A stretch of DNA of 64,000 nt, taken from Rhodospirillaceae bacterium bin65. GTDB lineage: Bacteria > Pseudomonadota > Alphaproteobacteria > Bin65. Location of the stretch: contig MPMX01000006.1 of assembly GCA_002238725.1 (NCBI GenBank), positions 1-64,000 on the forward strand. The letters run 5' to 3'. How positions within the stretch are numbered: position 1 is the first letter of the stretch; each line of letters starts with the position of its first letter. Positions 38,431-46,700 of the stretch are shown piece by piece. The translations under genes and the position numbers were made by a program. Below the pieces are notes generated by a model. The model worked only from the letters and a program-made list of their open reading frames with translations. It was not told the DNA's origin and made no database searches.

Positions 38431-39198
38431 ATGGCCAGACGCAGACGAATTTACGAAGGCAAGGCCAAGGTCCTGTACGAAGGGCCGGAGCCGGGTACGA
38501 TCGTCCAGTATTTCAAGGACGATGCCAGCGCCTTCAACGCCCAGAAGACGGGTGTGATCAGCGGCAAGGGCGTCCTCAACAACCGCATCTCCGAATATGT
38601 CATGCTGCGGCTGAACGAGATCGGCATTCCGACCCATTTCGTGCGCCGCCTGAACATGCGCGAACAGCTCGTCCACGAAGTCGAGATCATTCCCCTTGAG
38701 GTCGTGGTGCGCAACGTGGCGGCCGGAACGATGTCGCAGCGCCTCGGGATCGAGGAGGGCACGCCCCTGCCGCGCTCCATTGTCGAATTCTACTACAAGA
38801 ACGACGATCTGAGCGATCCGCTGGTCACCGAAGAGCACATCACGGCCTTCGGCTGGGCAACGCCGCAGGATCTGGACGACATGATGGCGCTGGCCCTGCG
38901 CGTAAACGATTTCATGGTCGGCCTGTTCCTCGGAGTCGATATCCGTTTGGTCGATTTCAAGCTGGAGTTCGGCCGCTGGTACGACGACAACGACTATATG
39001 CGCATCCTCCTGGCCGACGAGATCACGCCGGATAGCTGCCGCCTGTGGGACATCAAGACCAACGAGAAACTCGACAAGGACCGCTTCCGCCGGGATATGG
39101 GCAATGTCGAGGAAGCCTATCAGGAAGTGGCGCGGCGCCTCGGCATCCTGCCCGACGCCGGCCCGCAGGATCTGAAGGGCACCAAGAGCATCAACTGA
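38431..39198 (+). CDS. purC: Phosphoribosylaminoimidazole-succinocarboxamide synthase
   Basis: This 255-residue SAICAR synthetase joins aspartate to CAIR with ATP in purine synthesis. It has [13 protein letters not shown] (ATP-binding start), [50 protein letters not shown] and [15 protein letters not shown]. The start at 38431 follows AGGAGC. It precedes purS and purQ in the same direction. Confidence 0.96.
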   Translation: MARRRRIYEGKAKVLYEGPEPGTIVQYFKDDASAFNAQKTGVISGKGVLNNRISEYVMLRLNEIGIPTHFVRRLNMREQLVHEVEIIPLEVVVRNVAAGTMSQRLGIEEGTPLPRSIVEFYYKNDDLSDPLVTEEHITAFGWATPQDLDDMMALALRVNDFMVGLFLGVDIRLVDFKLEFGRWYDDNDYMRILLADEITPDSCRLWDIKTNEKLDKDRFRRDMGNVEEAYQEVARRLGILPDAGPQDLKGTKSIN

Positions 39199-39238
39199 TC
39201 GGGCATCGACCGATGGCAGTGGCTCGATGAGAGCGCCG

Positions 39239-39481
39239 ATGAAGGCGAAGGTCCATGTCACGCTGAAGCCCGGCGTGCTCGATCCCCAGGGCAAGGCGAT
39301 CGCCCACGCGCTGGAAGCGCTCGGTTTCGACGGCGTGGCCGACGTCCGGCAGGGCAAGTATATCGAGATCGACCTGGAGGACGGCAGCGGCGGCGGGGCC
39401 GAGGACCGGGTCAACGAAATGTGCGAAAAGCTGCTGGCCAACACGGTGATCGAGAATTACCGCGTGGAAATCGAATCCTGA
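39239..39481 (+). CDS. purS: Phosphoribosylformylglycinamidine synthase subunit PurS
   Basis: This 80-residue PurS dimerises and links PurL and PurQ in FGAM synthetase. The sequence is MKAKVHVTLKPGVLDPQGKAIAHALEALGF ... VNEMCEKLLANTVIENYRVEI. An ATG 12 bp upstream (39227) would add four residues; 39239 matches the family N-terminus better. Confidence 0.93.
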   Translation: MKAKVHVTLKPGVLDPQGKAIAHALEALGFDGVADVRQGKYIEIDLEDGSGGGAEDRVNEMCEKLLANTVIENYRVEIES

Positions 39482-39556
39482 TCCGGTCGGGCGGAGCAGG
39501 CGCGGCGCGGCCGGGCGCCGGTTCGCCGCGAGGCCGGGCGTGAGGCGCCGGGTGCC

Positions 39557-40246
39557 ATGAAAACAGCCATCGTGGTCTTTCCCGGCACCAACCGGGAGCG
39601 GGATATGGCCGAGGCGCTGGAAATGGCTTCGGGCCGGCCGCCGGCCATGGTCTGGCACCGCGACGGCGACCTGCCCGATGCCGACCTGATCGTCGTCCCG
39701 GGCGGGTTCTCCTATGGCGACTATCTGCGCGCCGGGGCGATGGCGGCCCATTCGCCGGTGCTGCGCAGCGTCGCGGATGCGGCGCGCCGGGGCGTGGCGG
39801 TGCTCGGCGTGTGCAACGGTTTCCAGATCCTGGTCGAAGCCGGCCTGCTGCCCGGCGCCCTGCTGCCCAACGCCTCGCTCAAATTCGTCTGCCGCGATAT
39901 CGGACTGCGCGTCGTCAATAGCGGGACGGCGTTCGCCGCCGCCTACGGGTCCGACCGGACCCTGCGCATGCCGGTCGCCCATCACGACGGCAATTACTTC
40001 GCCGACGACGGCACCCTCGACCGGCTGGAGGACGAGGACCGGGTCGCTTTCCGCTACGCGCCGCTCGGCGGCGAGGCGGCGGACCGTTTCAACCCGAACG
40101 GTTCGGTGCGGAATATCGCCGGCATCTATAACGAGCACGGCAATGTCCTCGGCATGATGCCCCATCCGGAAAACGCCGTCCGCCCCGACCAGGGCAGCAC
40201 GGACGGGCGCGGCCTGTTCTCGGGTCTGGCCGCGGCGCTCGGTTAG
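39557..40246 (+). CDS. purQ: Phosphoribosylformylglycinamidine synthase subunit PurQ (glutaminase)
   Basis: This 229-residue class-I glutamine amidotransferase supplies ammonia to PurL. The nucleophile Cys lies in [13 protein letters not shown] (around residue 89) and the His/Glu pair in GMMPHPENA. The N-terminus is [20 protein letters not shown]. purL, the usual next gene in this arrangement, is not here; a rhomboid gene follows. Confidence 0.96.
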   Translation: MKTAIVVFPGTNRERDMAEALEMASGRPPAMVWHRDGDLPDADLIVVPGGFSYGDYLRAGAMAAHSPVLRSVADAARRGVAVLGVCNGFQILVEAGLLPGALLPNASLKFVCRDIGLRVVNSGTAFAAAYGSDRTLRMPVAHHDGNYFADDGTLDRLEDEDRVAFRYAPLGGEAADRFNPNGSVRNIAGIYNEHGNVLGMMPHPENAVRPDQGSTDGRGLFSGLAAALG

Positions 40247-40287
40247 CGGCGCCGAACCGATGTCCCGCCGGCAATGACACGCCTGCC

Positions 40288-40911
40288 GTGACCCGCACCC
40301 TGCCCGTCACCCTGACGCTGCTGCTCGCCTGCGTCGGCGTGTTTCTCTACCAGATGAGCCTGTCCGGAGACGATTACGTCCGGTTCCTGGTGCGCTATGC
40401 CCTGATCCCGCGCTTGCTGCTCGGCGAACCGATCGACACGGCCGGCTATAGCCTTTTGCCGGCGCCGCTCACCCTGGTCACCTCGATGTTCGTGCATAGC
40501 GACACCGCGCATCTCGCAGTCAACATGATCGTGCTGATTTCGTTCGGAGCCATTGTCGAACGCGCGCTCGGCAGGTGGCGGCTGGCGGCGATGTACCTGA
40601 TCGCCGGAATCGCCGGCGGCCTGCTCCATGCTGCGATCGAGCCGAACTCCACGATCCCCGTCGTCGGGGCGAGCGGCGCCCTGTCCGGCGTGTTCGCGAC
40701 CGCCTTCCTGCTCGAACCGAAAGGGCGGATTTTCCTGCTGTTCATCCCGATGCCCTACTGGCTCGGCATGATCGTCTTCGTGATTGCTCACGCCGTCTTC
40801 GTCGCTACCGGCTGGGTGCCGGAAATCGCCTGGCTGGCCCATGTCGGCGGCTTGCTCGGCGGCTTTGTCGCGGCGGCGCTGCTCGCGCCGAAGCTGCTGC
40901 GGCCGACGTAG
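40288..40911 (+). CDS. Rhomboid-family intramembrane serine protease
   Basis: This 207-residue protein has six membrane segments. The catalytic Ser129 lies in VVGASGALSG and His185 in WLAHVGGLLGG, the rhomboid dyad; the loop-1 region before HLAVNMIVLISFG matches the HxxxNM motif. It starts at a GTG (40288); the ATG at 40274 is out of frame and closes after five codons. It lies seven bases before a DMT transporter gene, which suggests co-transcription. The substrate is unknown. Confidence 0.9.
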   Translation: MTRTLPVTLTLLLACVGVFLYQMSLSGDDYVRFLVRYALIPRLLLGEPIDTAGYSLLPAPLTLVTSMFVHSDTAHLAVNMIVLISFGAIVERALGRWRLAAMYLIAGIAGGLLHAAIEPNSTIPVVGASGALSGVFATAFLLEPKGRIFLLFIPMPYWLGMIVFVIAHAVFVATGWVPEIAWLAHVGGLLGGFVAAALLAPKLLRPT

Positions 40912-40918
40912 CACCCGC

Positions 40919-41809
40919 ATGATCTCCACGGCCGTTCTGCTGGCGGTGCTCGCCTCCGCCCTGCTGCACGCAACCTGGAACGCCGTGGTCAAGTCGCGCG
41001 CCGACCCGCTGATCGGCATCGCCTGGCTTTCGGCCGGCTCGGGCGTTGCCGCCGGCCTGGCCCTGCCGTTCGTGCCGTTTCCCCCGGCCGTTGCCTGGCC
41101 CTTCATCCTGGCCTCGACTGCGATCCACACCGTCTACAACCTGATGCTGGCGACTGCGTACAGCCACGGCGATTTCAGCCGGGTCTATCCGATCGCCCGC
41201 GGCGCGGCGCCCCTTATGGTGACGCTGGTTTCGCTGGCCTTCCTCAATGAAGAACTCGGCAGCCGGGCCCTCATCGCGATCGGCCTGATCCTGCTGGCGA
41301 TCCTGGGCGTTGCCCACGAACGGCAAACGGGCCGGCAGGCCGGCGTAGGCCCGGCAATCCGCGGTGGAACGGCAGGCGCTGCGGTACGCGACCGATCCCT
41401 GCTCTTCGCGGTGCTGACGGCGGTCGCCATCGCCGGCTACACGATCGCAGACGGTCTCGGCGCCCGGGCCTGGGGCGATCCGATCCCCTATATCCTATGG
41501 CTCTTTTTCGTCGATGCCTGGCCCACCATCCTGATTGTCGCCTGGATGCGCCGCGGCCGTTTCCACCGGACTCCGCGCGGCGATATCGTGCGGCCGGTGA
41601 TTGGCGGACTGCTCTCCATGCTGGCCTACGGCATCGTGATCTGGGCAATGACGCAGGCGCCGGTCGCCATCGTCGCCGCGCTGAGGGAAAGCAGCATCCT
41701 GTTTGCGGCGCTCATCGGCGTATTCGTGCTGAAGGAAAGGCCGGGCCCGGTGCGTATCGGGGCGATCGTACTGCTCGTCGCGGCGGTCGCATTGCTCCGC
41801 CTCTCCTGA
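40919..41809 (+). CDS. EamA/DMT-family transporter
   Basis: This 296-residue membrane protein has about ten helices in two EamA repeats. The first repeat has VLASALLHATWNAVVKSR and VYPIARGAAPLMVTLVSLAFLNEELG; the second has PVAIVAALRESSILFAALIGVFVLKE. The paired Pro/Glu helix ends are typical of drug/metabolite exporters. The substrate is unknown. It overlaps no neighbour and follows the rhomboid gene closely. Confidence 0.88.
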   Translation: MISTAVLLAVLASALLHATWNAVVKSRADPLIGIAWLSAGSGVAAGLALPFVPFPPAVAWPFILASTAIHTVYNLMLATAYSHGDFSRVYPIARGAAPLMVTLVSLAFLNEELGSRALIAIGLILLAILGVAHERQTGRQAGVGPAIRGGTAGAAVRDRSLLFAVLTAVAIAGYTIADGLGARAWGDPIPYILWLFFVDAWPTILIVAWMRRGRFHRTPRGDIVRPVIGGLLSMLAYGIVIWAMTQAPVAIVAALRESSILFAALIGVFVLKERPGPVRIGAIVLLVAAVALLRLS

Positions 41810-41833
41810 GCCGGCGCGCCCTGAAAGAATCGC

Positions 41834-42610
41834 CTACTTCAGGTTCTTCTCGAAGAATGCCGCCGTGCGCGACCAGGCGAGTTTGGAGGCGGCTTCGTCG
41901 AACCGGCCGCCGGACGGGTTGGCGAAGGCGTGATCGGCGTCATACCAGAAGACCTGGAGCGAATCCGTCTTGCCGGCGGCGGCCATCGTTTTCTCGAAGG
42001 CGCCGACCATCTTGGCGTCGATGAACCGGTCCTTCCTGGCGAAATGCCCCATTAACGGACCTTCGAGCTTCTTCAGTTGGTCGACGCTGCGCAAGACGTG
42101 GCCGTAGTAAATGACGGTGGCTTCGACCGGCCGGGCGATCGAGGCGTTGAGCGACCATGCGCCGCCAAAGCACCAGCCGACGGTGCCGGTCTTTCCCGTA
42201 GACCGCGGATGCTTCTTCAGCCAGTCGATCCAGGCGCCGCAGGTCTCGAAGCCGGCTTTCGGGTCTTTCATCGTCGCCCGCATCAGCGCCTGCGCCTCGC
42301 CGGGCGTCTTGCCGACCTTGCCGCCATAGAGGTCGATCGCGAGCGCGACGTAGCCGGCCCGGGCGTAATCGGCGGCGACCGCCTTGATCTGGTCGTTGAG
42401 GCCCCACCATTCGTGGATCAGCACCAGGGCCGGCGCCTTCTGCGCGGCCGGCAGGGCGAGCGCGGCGCTGACGCTGCGGCCGCTCCCGGTCTTTATCGAC
42501 ACGGTGTCGAGCCCGGCGGCGACGGCGGCGGTGATCGAGGCGTCGGCCAGAATGGCGGATAGTGGCAGCGCGGCGGCGCCCTTGAGGACATTGCGGCGGT
42601 GAACGGTCAT
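41834..42610 (-). CDS. Exported dienelactone hydrolase-family protein
   Basis: This 258-residue alpha/beta hydrolase has catalytic Cys147 in GWCFGGAW, Asp194 in ARKDRF and His227 in DADHAFAN, plus Glu67 in IHEWWGLN, which is the full dienelactone hydrolase set. The N-terminus HRRNVLKGAAALPLSAI is a twin-arginine signal peptide, so it is exported folded. It is probably a broad carboxyl-ester hydrolase; dienelactone itself is not implied. It is divergent from the phytase-like esterase gene. Confidence 0.91.
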   Translation of the reverse strand: MTVHRRNVLKGAAALPLSAILADASITAAVAAGLDTVSIKTGSGRSVSAALALPAAQKAPALVLIHEWWGLNDQIKAVAADYARAGYVALAIDLYGGKVGKTPGEAQALMRATMKDPKAGFETCGAWIDWLKKHPRSTGKTGTVGWCFGGAWSLNASIARPVEATVIYYGHVLRSVDQLKKLEGPLMGHFARKDRFIDAKMVGAFEKTMAAAGKTDSLQVFWYDADHAFANPSGGRFDEAASKLAWSRTAAFFEKNLK

Positions 42611-42735
42611 AATAGAACCCCTCCGGTTGCGGCGCGGCGCACCGCCGGGAGCGGCGGTTTGCGGGCGCCGGGTACCCAAGTCCGATACTCAGGCAAGTGT
42701 CGCACGGAATTGCGACAGGACGGAGGCAAATCACC

Positions 42736-43734
42736 GTGAGCCGGCGCGCTTCGGTCCGGCGGGTCCTGCGGGCCGCGCTCGTTATCCCGGCCATCCTGGC
42801 GGCAGCGGTTTCGGCTGCCGCGGCGGCGGACAAGACCGTTGCCCTGACGGTCGAAACCGTCCCGCTCAACCTGGAGAACGAAACGCAGGTCCGGGCCGGC
42901 GCGCTGCTCTATCGCGGCGGTATCGCGGTCCGCTCGCCGGACCCGCGGTTCGGTGGGTTCTCGGGGCTTGCCGTGAGTCGGGACGGCGCGCGCCTGACCG
43001 CCGTGTCCGACCGCGGCGCCTGGCTGCGCGCGCTGATTCGCTACGACGGCGCCGGCCGCCTTGCCGGGCTTGCCGGCGGCCGGATTGGCGCGTTGGCCGG
43101 TCCCGGCGGCAAACCCTTGCGCGGGCTGGATGCCGACGCCGAAGCGCTGACCTTCCTGCCCGACGGTTCGGCCCTGGTGGCGTTCGAGCGCCGGCACCGG
43201 ATTTTGCGCTATCCCGCGGGGCTGCATCCCCTGTCCGGACGGCCGGTCCGCGCGCCCGCGCCTGCCGGCCTTGCCGCGGCACCGTTCAACGGCGGCGCCG
43301 AAGCCCTCGCCCATATCGGCGGCGGCAGTATTCTGCTCCTGACGGAAAAGTTGCCCCGCGGCAGCGGCGCCTACGCCGGCTGGCTCGCACGGAAGGGACG
43401 GTGGCGGCCGATAAACTACGCGCGCACCGGCGGATTCCGGCCGACCGACGCGACGGTGCTGCCGGACGGCGACATCGCCGTGCTGGAGCGGCACTATACG
43501 CCGGCGACCGGAGTTTCGGCGCGCATCGCGCTGCTCGCCCGCGACGCGATCGCACCGGGCAGGACCGTCCGAGGCAGGGAAATCCTGCATCTCAATCCGT
43601 CCATGACGGTCGACAATTTCGAAGGAATCGCGGCCCGGCGCGGCCCGAACGGCCGGACCCTCCTCTACATCCTCAGCGACGACAACTTCAACCCGCTCCA
43701 GCGTACCCTGCTGATGATGTTTGAGATGCCCTAG
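42736..43734 (+). CDS. Esterase-like activity of phytase family protein (secreted propeller)
   Basis: This 332-residue protein has a signal peptide (hydrophobic core ALVIPAILAAAVSAAAAA) and a phytase-like propeller. The motifs FGGFSGLAVSRDGARLTAVSDRGAW, DAEALTFLPDGSALVAFERRHRI and VDNFEGIAARRGPNGRTLLYILSDDNFNPLQRTLLMMFE are diagnostic. The start was set at the GTG at 42736 because GGAGG lies nine bases upstream; a GTG at 42697 lacks one. It is widely found beside rpmB in alphaproteobacteria. The activity is unproven in the family. Confidence 0.85.
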   Translation: MSRRASVRRVLRAALVIPAILAAAVSAAAAADKTVALTVETVPLNLENETQVRAGALLYRGGIAVRSPDPRFGGFSGLAVSRDGARLTAVSDRGAWLRALIRYDGAGRLAGLAGGRIGALAGPGGKPLRGLDADAEALTFLPDGSALVAFERRHRILRYPAGLHPLSGRPVRAPAPAGLAAAPFNGGAEALAHIGGGSILLLTEKLPRGSGAYAGWLARKGRWRPINYARTGGFRPTDATVLPDGDIAVLERHYTPATGVSARIALLARDAIAPGRTVRGREILHLNPSMTVDNFEGIAARRGPNGRTLLYILSDDNFNPLQRTLLMMFEMP

Positions 43735-44027
43735 CCGGCCGCCCCTGCTGCCTTGGCTTTTGCGATCTGCTTCTTCAGGCGGATGGCGTCGTCGGTCAGC
43801 TTCTTGTCGGCGGTGGCGGTGAGATAGGCGTCGAGGCCGCCCTTGTGCTCGATCGTCCGGATGCCGCTGGCCGAGAGCTTCAGCCGCACCATGCGGCCCA
43901 GCGCCTCGCTGTAGAGCGAGGTGTTGTGGACGTTGGGCAGGAAGCGCCGCCGCGTTTTGCGGTGCGAATGGCTGACATTGTTGCCGGCCTGAACGCCCGT
44001 GCCGGTGATGCTGCAGCGCCGCGCCAT
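43731..44027 (-). CDS. rpmB: 50S ribosomal protein L28
   Basis: This 98-residue L28 has MARRCSITGTGVQAGNNVSHSHRKTRRRFLPNVHNTSLYSE and SASGIRTIEHKGGLDAYL. The alphaproteobacterial form carries the extended C-terminal helix seen here (LTDDAIRLKKQIAKAKAA). Its stop overlaps that of the convergent phytase-like gene by four bases. Confidence 0.97.
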   Translation of the reverse strand: MARRCSITGTGVQAGNNVSHSHRKTRRRFLPNVHNTSLYSEALGRMVRLKLSASGIRTIEHKGGLDAYLTATADKKLTDDAIRLKKQIAKAKAAGAAG

Positions 44028-44295
44028 GATCCCGCTCCGTCCGAATCCGCCCCGAATTCCGTAGGAAGGACTGCGGGGCAATCAAGCAAACGCCGGGCTC
44101 CGCCTTCCGGCGGCCCGGCACCGCGCCTACATACGCAGCGGCGCGACGGAAATCAAGCCCGGCGGCGTTGGAAACGGCATGTTGCGATGTCCGGTCCGCT
44201 ATCCCGTTGGGGCCGGCCGGCGCGCGGCTGCACGATTGTCGCCGGGCCGGCAAGGGCGTAGGTTGCCGCCGCATTACCGGAAAGAGGGCGCCGAA

Positions 44296-45186
44296 GTGAC
44301 GGACCCGCGCAATACAGGACGAGTCGGGGCAGAACGAGGCGAGCGCCGGCCGGCAACGGGAACGCCGGGGCCGCGCCTGGGCGCCGCGGGGCTGTGCCTG
44401 CTGGCCGTGGTCGCGAGCGCCGCCGCCGCGCCGTCTGTCTCCGCCGCCGCGGGCGATACTGCGCTTGCCGACCGCCGGATCTCGGTGAAGTGGACGGTCA
44501 CCTGGGGCGGCCTGCCGATCTACAAGGTGCGGTTCTGGACCGACATCGCGAAAGGCCGATATACGGCGGAATTCGACGCGCGCAGCACCGGCGTCGTCGA
44601 AGCCCTGGCCAAGAATCGAACCTTCTGGCGTAGCGCCGGGCGCGTCGACGGCGCTGTCATGGTGCCGGAAAAGATGCACCAGCGTTATCTTATGAAGCGG
44701 GGCGGCTACCGCACCGTCGCGATGGAGTGGACGCCGTCCGGCGACATCGCCACGCGGATCGAACCGCCGGAGCCCAAGAGCAAGCGCAAGATGGTGCCGG
44801 TGGAAATGCAGCGCGGGACCGTCGATCCGCTCACGGCGTTGCTCAACGGCCTGGTCGTGCCGCGCGGCGGGCCGCCCTGCAAATACGAAGCCAACCTGTT
44901 CGAAGGCCGGCGGCGGATCGATATCCGGCTGAGCTTCCACCGCGACGGCAAGGCCCTGCGCGTGAAAGGGCACAAGCTGCCCCGCAAGGCGACCGTCTGC
45001 CTGCTCCACGCCAAGCGGGTCGCCGGCTTCCGCGCCCGCCACCTGAAGGACGTGCCCAAGCTGCACCCGCTCAAGATGTGGGTCGTCCGGCTGGAGAAGG
45101 CCGGCATCTGGCTGCCCGTCGAGATGGCGCTCAAGACGCGCTACGGCATTGCCCGGGCGCGGCTGTCGAAGCTGGAAATCCGGTAG
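44296..45186 (+). CDS. DUF3108 domain-containing exported protein
   Basis: This 296-residue protein begins, with the GTG start chosen at 44296, with a cytoplasmic leader then a hydrophobic segment LGAAGLCLLAVVASAAAAPSVSA that would be a signal peptide or anchor. The body KWTVTWGGLPIYKVRFWTDIAKGRYTAEFDARSTGVVEAL is the DUF3108 signature, and the C-terminus ends EMALKTRYGIARARLSKLEIR. It stands next to rpmB, as commonly seen in alphaproteobacteria. The function is unknown; a periplasmic or outer-membrane-associated beta-rich fold is likely. Confidence 0.83.
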   Translation: MTDPRNTGRVGAERGERRPATGTPGPRLGAAGLCLLAVVASAAAAPSVSAAAGDTALADRRISVKWTVTWGGLPIYKVRFWTDIAKGRYTAEFDARSTGVVEALAKNRTFWRSAGRVDGAVMVPEKMHQRYLMKRGGYRTVAMEWTPSGDIATRIEPPEPKSKRKMVPVEMQRGTVDPLTALLNGLVVPRGGPPCKYEANLFEGRRRIDIRLSFHRDGKALRVKGHKLPRKATVCLLHAKRVAGFRARHLKDVPKLHPLKMWVVRLEKAGIWLPVEMALKTRYGIARARLSKLEIR

Positions 45187-45227
45187 AGCATATCCGCCTT
45201 GGCCTGGACCGCAGCGGAGAGGCGTCC

Positions 45228-45317
45228 CCTTCGACAGGCGCAGGGCAGGCTCTCGATACGTCCCGGATTCAATCCGGGCCCGCTCGGGACGAAGTTAGTA
45301 TTTGCAAATGCAAATAC
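45228..45317. repeat. Mosaic of short palindromic repeats between convergent genes
   Basis: The segment contains an inverted copy of the repeat at 17735-17768 (CCCTTCGACAGGCGCAGGGC), then CCCGGATTCAATCCGGG, then a perfect 20-bp palindrome GTATTTGC-AAAT-GCAAATAC at 45298-45317. No gene is seen in 45187-45404. Confidence 0.65.
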
Positions 45318-45404
45318 CATGGCCTCGTCCTGTGTGGTCCCTGACGTGGCCTATCGAAGGGTGACTCCGGTTGCGTCGACGGTTCCGATAGAAACGGGAT
45401 CGCT

Positions 45405-46139
45405 CTAGAGCGAAATCCCGCCCAGACTGGCGCCGCCGCACACGAACAGGACCTGGCCGGTCGTAAAGCCGGCGGCCGGGTCGGCGAAGAACATGATCGC
45501 GCGGGTCACGTCTTCCGGTTCGCCGAGGCGCCCGACCGGCATGTTATTCGCCAGCCGCTCCTCGCGCTCCGAGCCTTTCGGGATGATGCCCCAGAAATTG
45601 TCGGTCAGGATCGGGCCGGGCGCGACCACGTTGACGGTGATGCCCTCCGGCGCAAGCTCCAGCGCCCAGGTCCGCGCCATGCCGTGGACGCCGGCCTTGG
45701 TGGCGGAATAGGCGCTGCGCGTCGGCACGCCCATCGAGGCGCGCGAGGTCACGAAGACGACGCGGCCGAAGCCGCTTTCGCGCATCTTCGGCAGGACGGC
45801 CTGGGTCAGCAGCAGCGGCGCCGTCAGGTGGATGTGGGTCAGCGTTTCCATGTCCTCCGGCACGACTTCCGGCAGCAGGTTCGGCCGGATCAGCCCGGCG
45901 TTGTGGACGATGTGGGTGACGTCCCGGCTCGCGATTTCCGCGGCGGCGTCGGCTGTCTCCTGTGGATCGAGCAGGTCGGCGCAGACCGACGAAATGTTCG
46001 GATGGTCGATCGGCGCGGGCCGCCGCGCGACGCAGATCACCTTCCACCCGGCCTCCAGCATGTCGCGGCACAGCCGCTCGCCGATGCCGGCGCTGCCGCC
46101 GGTGACGACCGCGGTGTAGCGGCCCGTATCTTCGCTCAT
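45405..46139 (-). CDS. Short-chain dehydrogenase/reductase
   Basis: This 244-residue classical SDR has TGGSAGIGERL (NAD(P) loop), NAG at HIVHNAG, and the catalytic Ser-Tyr-Lys in TSRASMGVPTRSAYSATKAG. It ends with the sheet-closing GQVLFVCGGASLGG. It lies 54 bp downstream of the dioxygenase beta-subunit gene on the same strand, so it is a candidate cis-dihydrodiol dehydrogenase for the dioxygenase product (a BenD-like role). That pairing is inference. Confidence 0.88.
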   Translation of the reverse strand: MSEDTGRYTAVVTGGSAGIGERLCRDMLEAGWKVICVARRPAPIDHPNISSVCADLLDPQETADAAAEIASRDVTHIVHNAGLIRPNLLPEVVPEDMETLTHIHLTAPLLLTQAVLPKMRESGFGRVVFVTSRASMGVPTRSAYSATKAGVHGMARTWALELAPEGITVNVVAPGPILTDNFWGIIPKGSEREERLANNMPVGRLGEPEDVTRAIMFFADPAAGFTTGQVLFVCGGASLGGISL

Positions 46140-46193
46140 CGCGCTCCCGTCCTTCCGTAAGTCCGCGCCGGCGCGCCGGCCGGCGGCGTTTCG

Positions 46194-46700
46194 CTACATG
46201 AATAGCTGGATGTTGCCGAACGGCGCGTCGAGGTTGACCAGATCGACGCGCTTCAGGCGGATTTTCAGCGTTCCGTCCACCAGCATAAGGTCGTGCCGGG
46301 CCCAGCCGTTGAAATAGTCGCGCTCGTCGCCGCGGGTCTCGACATAGTGGAACGGGGTCCAGGTCCGGTAGCTGTTCGCCGCGTCGTCCATCGCCTCGAC
46401 GGACGGCTGCTGCAAGACGTGGACGCAGCGGCTGTTCGGCTTCTGGCTGTAGGTCCGCACGCCGCGCAGCCGGCGGATCCGAACGTCGAGCATGAAGCGG
46501 TCCTCGTACAGCAGCGAAGGCTGCATCACCGGGTCGGCCTGGTCCCATTCCGCGGGAATCCAGTAGCGGCCGTCCTCGGCGAACAGGTCGAGCCAGTCTT
46601 CATAGCGGCATTCGTCGAGCAGACGCGCCTCGGCGTAGACAAAGGCGACGATGTCCTCCGCGGCAACCGGGTTTCCGGCCGCCGATCCCGCCCCGGTCAT
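46194..46700 (-). CDS. Aromatic-ring-hydroxylating dioxygenase beta subunit
   Basis: This 168-residue protein has the NTF2-like fold of ring-hydroxylating dioxygenase small subunits: IVAFVYAEARLLDECRYEDWLDLFAEDGRYWIPAE at the start and FNGWARHDLMLVDGTLKIRLKRVDLVN at the end. It is structural. Its ATG overlaps the alpha-subunit stop by four bases (46697-46700), so the two are made together. Confidence 0.92.
   Translation of the reverse strand: MTGAGSAAGNPVAAEDIVAFVYAEARLLDECRYEDWLDLFAEDGRYWIPAEWDQADPVMQPSLLYEDRFMLDVRIRRLRGVRTYSQKPNSRCVHVLQQPSVEAMDDAANSYRTWTPFHYVETRGDERDYFNGWARHDLMLVDGTLKIRLKRVDLVNLDAPFGNIQLFM

Noticed and set aside
42607-45066. Minus-strand frame of over 800 codons across several genes
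   Set aside because: It spans the phytase-like, rpmB and DUF3108 genes and intergenic gaps, has no domain and is explained by G+C content.
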